A DNA stretch of 64,000 bases from CAYZPB01 sp964551195 (GTDB taxonomy: Bacteria > Bacillota > Bacilli > Tepidibacillales > Tepidibacillaceae). Location: assembly GCA_964551195.1 (NCBI GenBank), contig CAZKBI010000002.1:11932-75931 (forward strand). Reading direction: 5' to 3'. The notes beneath the pieces were generated by a model. It was not told where the DNA came from, did no database searches, and saw only the letters and a program-made list of their open reading frames with translations. Both the position numbers and the translations under genes were made by a program. Below are positions 16,482-23,726 of this stretch, in pieces (position 1 is the stretch's first letter; every line of letters starts with the position of its first letter).

Positions 16482-17045
16482 TTATTCTTGCATACTTTTT
16501 ACGTAGTTGAAACCTTCCAGCCAGTCTTTAATTCGCGGGATTTCATCTGGTACTCTCCGATTATAGGGCCAGTCCATCACAATTGTTGGAATTCCGCTAG
16601 AAATGAGATTTTTTATATGCATGGGGTCATCCTCAAAAAAAAGATCAATCCCATTATCCAGCGCTATCCGCGCCTTATCCTGTGAGTTCATGAATAACTT
16701 GTTAGCTGCAGGGAAATTATGTTTGGCAAGCCACTCTTCAGTAATCTCTTGAACTATTTTACCAGCCGGGCGGGCTGTAATGTAATAAATTTCACATCCC
16801 TCTTGTTCTAATCTTTTCAGACTATCCGCTGAATGCTCTAAGGGCTTACCTAACTGATAGATTTCCGCTTCTAGTCGCAACCAAAGTTCCCTACCCTCTA
16901 CTTCACTTAGGCCGTAAGGCTCATCTAATAAATAAGTTGTAACGTCCCGCTCCTTAACATCCCGACCGAGCACTCGATTATAAATCTCAATTGCTGCACG
17001 ATGCGTATATTTAATTGTCCCATCAATATCTATTCCTAACCTCAT
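16482..17045 (-). CDS. HAD-family 5'-nucleotidase (YqfW/NT5C-like)
   Basis: 187 aa HAD hydrolase resembling putative nucleotidases of the 5'(3')-deoxyribonucleotidase type. Nucleophile motif LGIDIDGTIKYTHRAA (about 3-18; Asp and general acid Asp), motif II YYITARPAG (about 90-98), and motif IV FFEDDPMHIKNL (about 135-146). The helical cap between motifs I and II is about 60 residues. Start ATG 17045 is preferred because GGAG lies 8 nt upstream; a GTG at 17054 overlaps that site. It is probably the first gene of a nucleotidase-ltaE-rarA-yczE-iscS transcript. The true substrate is not evident. Confidence 0.82.
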   Translation of the reverse strand: MRLGIDIDGTIKYTHRAAIEIYNRVLGRDVKERDVTTYLLDEPYGLSEVEGRELWLRLEAEIYQLGKPLEHSADSLKRLEQEGCEIYYITARPAGKIVQEITEEWLAKHNFPAANKLFMNSQDKARIALDNGIDLFFEDDPMHIKNLISSGIPTIVMDWPYNRRVPDEIPRIKDWLEGFNYVKSMQE

Positions 17046-17075
17046 CAAAACCACTCCATTTAAAATTTTTGCTGC

Positions 17076-17096
17076 AAGTAATTACTACAATTACTT
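17076..17096. repeat. Short perfect inverted repeat upstream of the nucleotidase gene
   Basis: AAGTAATT, 5-nt spacer, AATTACTT: 8-bp perfect arms. It lies about 30 bp before the nucleotidase start, between the two divergent operons. It is all A/T-rich with no T tract, so an operator or an mRNA 5' hairpin is more likely than a terminator. Confidence 0.5.
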
Positions 17097-17170
17097 ATCT
17101 AATTATTTTAACAGATTTATCTTATTTTTTCATAGTTTATTAAACTTCATTGTATCTTTTAATATAATTA

Positions 17171-17198
17171 TTTACATATCGACTAAATTCGATACAAT
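17171..17198 (+). promoter_or_regulatory. Probable sigma-A promoter of the YxlEFG-like operon
   Basis: TTTACA (17171-17176), 16-bp spacer, TACAAT (17193-17198); each hexamer matches five of six consensus bases. Predicted transcript start near 17205, with GGAGG at 17231-17235 before the ATG at 17242. Confidence 0.65.
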
Positions 17199-17241
17199 GA
17201 AATTAAGATTAATATTGTCAAAACTAACGCGGAGGTGCCGT

Positions 17242-17430
17242 ATGGAATTTGACTGGGCGCTCTTAATACCATTAATAATTATGCAGATCTTCCTGCAAAT
17301 TCTAGCTCTAATCAGTTTATTTAAGCAGGATTTACCTAAAGAAAAGCGAATTCTATGGGTTCTTGTTATTATACTTTTAAATTTGCTAGGCCCAATTATC
17401 TACTTTCTCATAGGTCGGAGGGATTATTAA
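17242..17430 (+). CDS. Small membrane protein with PLDc_N-type domain (YxlE-like)
   Basis: 62 aa with two transmembrane helices: about 6-26 and 36-55, the second ending in the family motif LLGPIIYFLIGRR. This is the phospholipase D nuclease N-terminal (PLDc_N) type of short membrane protein. In B. subtilis such a protein, YxlE, is encoded next to the YxlF-YxlG ABC exporter and with YxlD restrains sigma-Y. Here no sigma factor gene is adjacent. Start ATG 17242 has GGAGG 6 nt upstream; an in-frame upstream ATG at 17197 lies inside the promoter and is rejected. The stop overlaps the next start (TAATG). Confidence 0.82.
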   Translation: MEFDWALLIPLIIMQIFLQILALISLFKQDLPKEKRILWVLVIILLNLLGPIIYFLIGRRDY

Positions 17431-18350
17431 TGGAACAATACCTTACCTTAAATAAGGTCTCCAAAAAATATAATCAGCAGCTCGCCTTAGATGGCCTTAG
17501 CTGTCATTTCCGTAAAGGTCGCTGTACTGGTTTAATCGGAGTGAACGGCGCCGGCAAAACAACAGCGCTCAAAATCCTAGTCGGGTTAATCAGCGCAAGT
17601 GCTGGCGAAATTAGACTGAATGATTGCATAATCAATCCGCAGGCAAGAGCCTATAAACAAAGACTCGGTTATCTATCACAGTCTCCCCGCTTTTATGATT
17701 GGATGAGCGGTAAAGAGTTTCTCAACTATGTCGCTGAACTTTATCAGCTTCCGGCAATAGAAAAAAAAGAGCGCGTTCACGAGATGTTGGACACCTTCGG
17801 TTTAGAACATGAACACAATAAGAAAATTGGTAACTATTCCGGAGGAATGAAACAACGTTTAGGAATAGCACAAGCCTTTATCCATAAGCCTGACTTGCTG
17901 ATTCTGGATGAACCGGTCTCTTCGCTAGATCCTGAGGGCCGCTATCAGATTATTAAGCTTTTGCAGGACTTGAAAAGTGAGACAACAATCATTTTATCTA
18001 CCCATATTCTTCATGATGCAGAAAACCTCTGCGATGATATAATTATTCTCGATCAAGGAGTAAAAATAATCGACGATGAACTGGCAAACTTAAAGCAGGA
18101 GTATATGGAGCCTGTAATTAGTGTCAATTTACTAAACCTAGTCCCCAATATTATAGAACGGGTAGCAGAAGCTCCCTGGGCTGAATCGGTGAAATTAGAC
18201 GCCAACAAGTTAATAGTTTACGTAAATGATAAGAATGAAGCCTTGCGTAAGCTACCAGCCCTACTAATTAATCATGATGCAGCCTTTAGCTCCTTTTCAA
18301 TTGAAGAGCCGAAGCTCGAGGACATTTTCTTAAGGGTGGTGAAGAAATAA
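17430..18350 (+). CDS. ABC transporter ATP-binding protein (YxlF-like)
   Basis: 306 aa. Walker A GVNGAGKTTALK (about 38-49), Q-loop region LGYLSQSPRFYDW (about 79-91), signature NYSGGMKQRLGIAQAF (about 132-147), Walker B LLILDEPVSSLDPEGR (about 152-167), and switch His in STHILHD (about 188-194). The C-terminal 80 residues form the extra domain seen in drug/antimicrobial exporter ATPases of the CcmA/DrrA type. Start ATG 17430 is preceded by GGAGG and overlaps the previous stop by 1 nt. With the downstream permease it should form a homo- or heteromeric exporter; the substrate is unknown. Confidence 0.9.
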   Translation: MEQYLTLNKVSKKYNQQLALDGLSCHFRKGRCTGLIGVNGAGKTTALKILVGLISASAGEIRLNDCIINPQARAYKQRLGYLSQSPRFYDWMSGKEFLNYVAELYQLPAIEKKERVHEMLDTFGLEHEHNKKIGNYSGGMKQRLGIAQAFIHKPDLLILDEPVSSLDPEGRYQIIKLLQDLKSETTIILSTHILHDAENLCDDIIILDQGVKIIDDELANLKQEYMEPVISVNLLNLVPNIIERVAEAPWAESVKLDANKLIVYVNDKNEALRKLPALLINHDAAFSSFSIEEPKLEDIFLRVVKK

Positions 18351-19111
18351 TGCAGCTGCTCGCCCTAATAAAAAAAGAATTCCTAGAGGCTTTACGTAAC
18401 TATAAACTGATTATCGTACCAGTTGTTTTTATCCTCTTAGCTGCCTTGCAACCTGTTACTTTCTATTATTTACCGGAGATTATGAAACTAGCAACCTTCT
18501 CAGAAGGAGCAATCATTCAGATACCAATTCCGACGGCGGAGGAGACTATCTATTCAATCTATGGACAACTTGCACAGGTTGGCCTCATAATTATCATTCT
18601 GATCTCCATGGGGACAATTAGTAATGAAATCAGAAATGGCGTAGCAGAAACTATCTTGGTTAAGCCAATTAAACGCTCTAGCTATCTACTAGCTAAATGG
18701 ATTCTATATTTTTCAATAACAATTTTTAGCTTTATTCTAGGCCTTTTAGTCGGTAAATATTACACAACTGCGATGATTGGTGAAAGCGCTTGGTTACCAA
18801 TTATCCATAGTAGCGCAGTAATCATTCTTTATCTATTACTCTTTGTTTCGATAAATCTCTTACTATCGACCCTATTAAAAAGTAGTATTGCTGCCGGTGG
18901 CATAACAATACTACTAACAATTATTTTTTCACTTATCGCTTCATTTTCCTTAAAATTCTGGTTCCTACCATCATATTTATTAACGGTTAGTCAGGCAAAG
19001 TTGCTTGGGCAGAGTCTAGCTAATACTGGTTTAAGTATAGCTTCCACAATTCTACTAATTGTGCTCAGTTTTATCACAAGTGTTTATCTATTAAAGCGGA
19101 AACAGCTCTAA
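18350..19111 (+). CDS. ABC transporter permease (YxlG-like, ABC-2 type)
   Basis: 253 aa with about six transmembrane segments in the ABC-2 arrangement: a first helix at about 19-38, a long extracytoplasmic loop (about 45-80), then helices near 82-100, 125-143, 155-175, 180-200 and 225-247. The cytoplasmic element MGTISNEIRNGVAETILVKP (about 86-105) is the coupling region typical of ABC-2 permeases that work with CcmA-like ATPases. Start overlaps the ATPase stop (TAATG). The gene converges with tcdA with one base between the stop codons, leaving no room for an intergenic terminator. Confidence 0.87.
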   Translation: MQLLALIKKEFLEALRNYKLIIVPVVFILLAALQPVTFYYLPEIMKLATFSEGAIIQIPIPTAEETIYSIYGQLAQVGLIIIILISMGTISNEIRNGVAETILVKPIKRSSYLLAKWILYFSITIFSFILGLLVGKYYTTAMIGESAWLPIIHSSAVIILYLLLFVSINLLLSTLLKSSIAAGGITILLTIIFSLIASFSLKFWFLPSYLLTVSQAKLLGQSLANTGLSIASTILLIVLSFITSVYLLKRKQL

Positions 19112-19112
19112 G

Positions 19113-19811
19113 CTAGCCTAGTAGATCTTGCACAACCTTGCTCGCAATCAATAAACCAGCGGCCGGCGGAACAAAAGCAGTGCTACCCAGTCGGCTTTCA
19201 CCCTTTTTGACATTCGTCACCTTAACTGGTTGCTCTGGTGAAAAGGCAACCGTAACACCCTTATAAATTCCCTGCTCACGTAAAAGTCTACGCACAACCT
19301 TGGCAACTGGGTCCATATGCGTCTTAGCTATGTCAGTAATAATAAACTGACTCGGGTCAAATTTGTTAGCTGCACCCATTGAGGAAATAATTGGAACACC
19401 ACGTCTTTTGGCCTCTGTTATAACTGCTATTTTACTAGTAATAGTATCAATTGCATCAACAATATAATCAGGTTGATAGCCAAATAATTGATTGTTACCA
19501 GATTCTTCATAAAATAGCGGCAGAACATCAACCTTGCAGCGAGGATTAATCTTTAGAATGCGCTCACGCATTACTTCAATCTTCATGAGTCCAAGCGTAT
19601 CGTCCATTGAATGAAGCTGGCGGTTAAAATTAGTAATATCAATAACATCCATATCAACAAGAATGAGACGCCCGATTGCTGACCTAGCAAGCGCCTCGGT
19701 TACATATGAACCGACACCTCCAACGCCAAGAATTAGAACGCTACTCTTTTCTAAACGTTCCATTCCCTCAGCTCCAACCAGTAACTCTAATCGCTGAAAT
19801 CTCTCCGGCAT
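19113..19811 (-). CDS. tcdA: tRNA threonylcarbamoyladenosine dehydratase (TcdA/YrvM)
   Basis: 232 aa E1-like (ThiF/MoeB/HesA fold) enzyme. Nucleotide-binding LILGVGGVGSYVTEALARS (about 27-45), adenylation-site residues in DMDVIDITNFNRQ (about 53-65), and VDAIDTITSKI (about 118-128). It converts t6A37 in ANN-decoding tRNAs into cyclic ct6A. The position next to the 6S RNA gene and aspS is the same as yrvM in B. subtilis, which favours TcdA over ThiF or MoeB. There is no catalytic CxxC zinc ribbon of the MoeB type. Start ATG 19811 follows AGGAGGAAGAG. Confidence 0.92.
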   Translation of the reverse strand: MPERFQRLELLVGAEGMERLEKSSVLILGVGGVGSYVTEALARSAIGRLILVDMDVIDITNFNRQLHSMDDTLGLMKIEVMRERILKINPRCKVDVLPLFYEESGNNQLFGYQPDYIVDAIDTITSKIAVITEAKRRGVPIISSMGAANKFDPSQFIITDIAKTHMDPVAKVVRRLLREQGIYKGVTVAFSPEQPVKVTNVKKGESRLGSTAFVPPAAGLLIASKVVQDLLG

Positions 19812-19833
19812 GATCTCTTCCTCCTATAAAGAA

Positions 19834-19857
19834 GTCCTTAGGCTTTTCGCTAAGGAC
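19834..19857 (-). terminator. Hairpin between the 6S RNA gene and tcdA (weak terminator)
   Basis: Perfect 8-bp stem GTCCTTAG/CTAAGGAC with an 8-nt loop, followed on the minus strand by ACTTCTTTATA. The T tract is interrupted, so termination may be partial. That would allow read-through from the strong 6S promoter into tcdA, whose ribosome-binding site begins about 10 nt later. Confidence 0.5.
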
Positions 19858-19889
19858 AAGTTTTCAATAATAATAATATCAGTTGTACA

Positions 19890-20073
19890 TATATAAGCCC
19901 CATGTGTACCGTGACTTCTCCGTTTTAAACCCGCTTTAGCAGGTGGGTTCCCTATTCTAAACTTCATAGTCATGTCAGCGTTAACTGACCGCATCTTATC
20001 CGCCTAGAAACGCAAGATCCCTTAAAAAAAGTGTTGGATTAAAACTTATGAAATCACCTGTCACTCAGGGCCA
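19890..20073 (-). ncRNA. ssrS: 6S RNA
   Basis: The 306-bp space between aspS and tcdA has no ORF but folds like 6S RNA on the minus strand. The 5' end (GGCCCUGAGUG) pairs with the 3' end (CACAUGGGGCU) to form the closing stem. The apical part ends in a GUCAG-UUAACG-CUGAC hairpin. Between them lies a large bubble whose 3' side holds the small hairpin CCUGC-UAAA-GCGGG inside GGGAACCCACCUGC. Synteny is decisive: B. subtilis 6S-1 (bsrA) lies between aspS and yrvM (tcdA). 6S RNA mimics an open promoter and sequesters sigma-A holoenzyme in stationary phase. Ends are estimates: the 5' end from the promoter, the 3' end from the closing stem. Confidence 0.85.
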
Positions 20074-20078
20074 ACTTA

Positions 20079-20087
20079 ATTATATCA
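20079..20087 (-). promoter_or_regulatory. Extended -10 promoter of 6S RNA
   Basis: Minus strand reads TGATATAAT, a perfect extended -10 (TGnTATAAT), with only TTGTTG at the -35 position 17 bp upstream. The predicted start is near 20072, at the first bases of the RNA's closing stem. Confidence 0.75.
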
Positions 20088-20117
20088 CAGCAGGTAATTT
20101 CCAACAAGTTGAAATTG

Positions 20118-21887
20118 TTATTTTTTACCATTTAACTTTAAGCTTAAGTCGCGTAGCTGTCTGGGCTCTACTAGAGACGGAGCGCCTGTTAATAGACAGC
20201 TCGCACTCGACGTTTTCGGAAATGCAATCGTGTCTCGCAGATTATCGCGGCCTGCTAATATCATGACCAAACGGTCAATTCCTAAAGCGATTCCCCCGTG
20301 CGGCGGCGTCCCATAATCAAATGCCTCTAAGAGGAAACCAAACTGTTCCTTAGTCTGTTCCGGTGTAAATCCAAGCACCTTGAACATCCGCTCCTGTAGC
20401 TCGCGTTGGTAAATCCGCATACTACCACTACCAAGTTCATAGCCATTCAGAACTAAATCATAGGATTGCGCTCGCGCATTTGCCGGATCGCTCTCCATAG
20501 TTTCCATATCTTCAGCATGCGGCATCGTAAATGGATGATGCGCAGCGACATAACGCTTGTCCTCTTCACTATATTCAAACAAGGGAAAATCAGTTATCCA
20601 GGCAAATTTAAAGGTTCCTTCCGGAATCATTTCTAAGCGTTTCGCTAGTTTAATGCGCAGTGCGCCTAAGGCCGAAGCTACCACCTCTTTTTTGTCAGCG
20701 ACAAATAACAAAAGATCCCCTACTTCTGCAGATAAGTCCACTTTAATCTGGTCTAGCTCCTCTGCACTTAGCATCTTCGCTAAAGGTCCTCGGAGTTCAT
20801 CTTGCTCTATTGCTAGCCAAGCAAGTCCTTTCGCGCCGTAATCTGCAACATAAGTTGTTAAATTATCAATATCCTTACGGCTGTAACTAGCACAGCCCTT
20901 GGCGTTAATTCCTTTAACCTGTCCAGAATTCGAAACTACTTTACTAAACACGTTAAAATTACTATCGCGCACAACCTCAGATATATCAGTCAGCTCTAAG
21001 CCGAAACGTAAGTCCGGCTTGTCCGAGCCATAGCGCTCCATCGCCTCAGCATAAGTCATCCGAGTAAATGGCCTCTCGCATTTATAACCAACCGTTGCTT
21101 CAACAAGCCCTGCCATCATCCCTTCTACTAATTCGTAAAATTCTGCTAATGGCATAAAGGACATTTCAATATCTAGTTGAGTAAACTCCGGTTGACGATC
21201 TGCACGCAGGTCCTCATCACGGAAACAACGCGTAATTTGGTAATAGCGTTCAAATCCTGCCACCATCAACAACTGTTTAAATAGTTGCGGTGACTGTGGT
21301 AAAGCAAAGAAATGCCCAGATTGGACGCGACTTGGAACTAGATAATCACGTGCGCCTTCTGGCGTGCTTTTGGTTAAAATCGGCGTCTCAACATCAATGA
21401 AATCATGTTGATTTAAATAACTACGTAGATAATTAGTAGTCTGATGACGTAAGAAGATTATTTTCTGCATCTCATCACGACGTAGATCTAAGTAACGATA
21501 TTTCAATCGTATCGACTCATCTATTTCTATTCCGTCCTGAATAAAGAAGGGCGGGTTTTTCGCCTCATTGATTAGTTCAATCTCAGAAACCTCCAGCTCA
21601 ATCTTGCCTGTCGCTAACTGTGGATTTACCGTCTCCGGTGCACGTGCAATAACCATTCCTCGGACGGCTACCACGTACTCGCTTCGCAAACGCTCAGCCA
21701 CCTGATGCGCTGCTGCAGATTTCTCTGGATTTATTACCAGTTGCATGATTCCACTACGGTCACGTAAATCAATAAAGATTACACCACCTAAATCTCTACG
21801 TTTCTGCACCCAGCCAGAAAGTACTATCTCCCGGCCAACATCATTTTCATCTAGAAGACCAGCACGGTCTGTTCTCTCTAATCTCAT
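20118..21887 (-). CDS. aspS: Aspartyl-tRNA synthetase
   Basis: 589 aa, bacterial-type AspRS. N-terminal OB-fold anticodon-binding domain (about 1-105; VLSGWVQKRRDLGGVIFIDL), class II core with motif 2 RCFRDEDLRADRQPEFTQLD (about 214-233), a GAD insertion domain (about 300-415), and motif 3 GGIALGIDRLVMILAGRDNL (about 530-549). It charges tRNA-Asp; since AspRS/GatCAB context is not visible, discriminating status is not stated. It follows hisS by 34 bp on the same strand, an arrangement conserved across Bacillota. The 6S RNA gene follows directly. Confidence 0.97.
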   Translation of the reverse strand: MRLERTDRAGLLDENDVGREIVLSGWVQKRRDLGGVIFIDLRDRSGIMQLVINPEKSAAAHQVAERLRSEYVVAVRGMVIARAPETVNPQLATGKIELEVSEIELINEAKNPPFFIQDGIEIDESIRLKYRYLDLRRDEMQKIIFLRHQTTNYLRSYLNQHDFIDVETPILTKSTPEGARDYLVPSRVQSGHFFALPQSPQLFKQLLMVAGFERYYQITRCFRDEDLRADRQPEFTQLDIEMSFMPLAEFYELVEGMMAGLVEATVGYKCERPFTRMTYAEAMERYGSDKPDLRFGLELTDISEVVRDSNFNVFSKVVSNSGQVKGINAKGCASYSRKDIDNLTTYVADYGAKGLAWLAIEQDELRGPLAKMLSAEELDQIKVDLSAEVGDLLLFVADKKEVVASALGALRIKLAKRLEMIPEGTFKFAWITDFPLFEYSEEDKRYVAAHHPFTMPHAEDMETMESDPANARAQSYDLVLNGYELGSGSMRIYQRELQERMFKVLGFTPEQTKEQFGFLLEAFDYGTPPHGGIALGIDRLVMILAGRDNLRDTIAFPKTSSASCLLTGAPSLVEPRQLRDLSLKLNGKK

Positions 21888-21921
21888 TTAACTATCTCCT
21901 TTAAATCAATTATGCCTTAAT

Positions 21922-23187
21922 TTAGTTTAATCGTTCTATCAGTAACTTGGTAACTTCTTTTAATGGTAGCTTTTCTTGCTCGCCTGTTCTCATATCACGC
22001 AGGATTGCTATGTTTTCCGCTAGCTCATTATCTCCAATAATCAGTGCATATTTGCAGCCCAAGCGGTCAACAGCTTTTAATTGCGGTTTCATTTTGCGAT
22101 TCAAATAATCTATTTCAGCAGCAATCTGCGCTGTGCGCAACTCTTGTAAAAGGCCGACAGAATAATCCTTCGCCGGGTACCCTAAGGCTACTAAATATAC
22201 CTCCGGCTTCGATTGAATCTCTACCTCTAGCTCCTTGGTTCTTAAAGCGATAACGCGCTCAATCGAGAACGCATAACCGACACCAGAAAGGTCTGGTCCA
22301 CCTAATTCCTTCACTAAACCATTATATCTGCCACCACCACAGAGTGTACCAGTCTCCCCACCCTCCTCGGCAACCGAGATAATTTCGAAGGCAGTCTGTG
22401 TATAGTAATCTAGTCCACGGACCATTCTTGGATTCTCTAGATATTTGATACCAATGATATCTAGGTTGTTTTTAACCTCTATGTAGTGGGTTGAACAGTC
22501 AGCACATAGGTAACCATCCATGGTTGGTGCCTTAACTGTTGCTGCTTGGCAAATCGGATTTTTGCAATCCAGTACCCGCAGTGGATTCGTTTCAATCCTC
22601 CGCTGGCAATCCTCGCATAATTCTTCTTTAACGGAGATTAGGAATTTATGTAAATCCTCGCGCTGCTGAGGACGACAAATTGTACAGCCCACGCTATTTA
22701 GTTCCAGCCGCACTTCATGTAATGCCAAATCTACAAATTGCTGCATTGCTAAAGCAATAATCTCAGCATCAAGTGCAGGATCTTCGCTGCCAAAAGCTTC
22801 AACGCCAATCTGCGTAAATTGACGCGTGCGACCAGCCTGCGGTCGTTCATAGCGGAACATTGGCCCCATATAAAAAAGCTTAACCACATCAGGATTCGCA
22901 TAAAGCTTATTCTCAATATAAGCTCGAACTACTGGGGCTGTGCCCTCTGGGCGTAGACTAAGACTACGATTTCCTTTGTCCATAAAGGTATACATCTCTT
23001 TTTCAACTATATCGGTCGTCTCACCAACACCTCGCTGAAAAAGTTCTGTATACTCAAAAATCGGGGTCATAATTTCACGGTAATTATAGCGACGATAAAG
23101 ATCAATCGCACTTGTTTTGATATAGCGCCATAACTCCGCCTCAGCTGGCAGGATATCTGACGTACCTCTTGGAATTCTAAATTGCAT
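21922..23187 (-). CDS. hisS: Histidyl-tRNA synthetase
   Basis: 421 aa class II synthetase. Motif 1 region near 30-75; LRPEGTAPVVRAYI (about 82-95); motif 2 FRYERPQAGRTRQFTQIG (about 112-129); histidine-specific RGLDYYTQTAFEI (about 258-270); motif 3 YAFSIERVIAL (about 305-315); and a C-terminal anticodon-binding domain. An insertion with CxxC pairs (C-T-I-C at about 174-177, then CEDCQRRIE and CADC) resembles a small metal-binding knuckle and is seen in many clostridial HisRS. Start ATG 23187 follows GAGGTG; an in-frame ATG at 23229 lacks a ribosome-binding site. Confidence 0.96.
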   Translation of the reverse strand: MQFRIPRGTSDILPAEAELWRYIKTSAIDLYRRYNYREIMTPIFEYTELFQRGVGETTDIVEKEMYTFMDKGNRSLSLRPEGTAPVVRAYIENKLYANPDVVKLFYMGPMFRYERPQAGRTRQFTQIGVEAFGSEDPALDAEIIALAMQQFVDLALHEVRLELNSVGCTICRPQQREDLHKFLISVKEELCEDCQRRIETNPLRVLDCKNPICQAATVKAPTMDGYLCADCSTHYIEVKNNLDIIGIKYLENPRMVRGLDYYTQTAFEIISVAEEGGETGTLCGGGRYNGLVKELGGPDLSGVGYAFSIERVIALRTKELEVEIQSKPEVYLVALGYPAKDYSVGLLQELRTAQIAAEIDYLNRKMKPQLKAVDRLGCKYALIIGDNELAENIAILRDMRTGEQEKLPLKEVTKLLIERLN

Positions 23188-23260
23188 GGGCTCACCTCTT
23201 TTAGCTATTTTATAACTATATCGCTTCACTCAATTTTTCTCAATCATTTATCTTTATAAT

Positions 23261-23710
23261 TTATTTAAATTCCGCACTATCAAGAATTATTGTTACCGGA
23301 CCATCATTTACAAAATCAACCTCCATAGACGCACCAAAAACTCCTGTTTCCACATCGATTCCAAGCTCGACTAATTGTTGATTAAAATAATGATACAACT
23401 TTTCCGCAGATTCAGGATCAGCTGCATTGGTAAAACTTGGCCGTCTGCCTTTTTTCGTATCTGCATAAAGCGTGAATTGGGAAATTGAGAGTACCTTGCC
23501 ACCAGTTTCGCGAATCGAGAGATTCATCTTACCAGCAGCATCCTCGAAAACTCGTAGATTGCTGACCTTATTTGCCAGTAACTCAGCGTCCTGTAACCGA
23601 TCTTCATGGGTAACACCTACTAACAACAGTAAACCCTTATCAATTGCTCCCACAGTCTTTTTATCTATAATAACCTGAGCGCGTTTTGCCCGCTGTAAAA
23701 TTACTCTCAT
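23261..23710 (-). CDS. dtd: D-aminoacyl-tRNA deacylase
   Basis: 149 aa, normal length. Family motifs SISQFTLYADTKKGRRPSF (about 75-93) and the C-terminal Gly-Pro motif NDGPVTIILDS (about 136-146) are both intact. Dtd removes D-amino acids, and glycine from tRNA-Ala, from mischarged tRNAs. It lies between relA (16 bp upstream) and hisS, the same order as in B. subtilis (yrvI). Start ATG 23710. The whole relA-dtd-hisS-aspS group is likely one transcript. Confidence 0.96.
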   Translation of the reverse strand: MRVILQRAKRAQVIIDKKTVGAIDKGLLLLVGVTHEDRLQDAELLANKVSNLRVFEDAAGKMNLSIRETGGKVLSISQFTLYADTKKGRRPSFTNAADPESAEKLYHYFNQQLVELGIDVETGVFGASMEVDFVNDGPVTIILDSAEFK

Positions 23711-23726
23711 TAGTTGATTTCCTTTC

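Noticed and set aside
17197..17241. Extended N-terminus of the YxlE-like protein from ATG 17197
   Set aside because: That ATG lies within the promoter -10 region and has no ribosome-binding site; GGAGG precedes the ATG at 17242.
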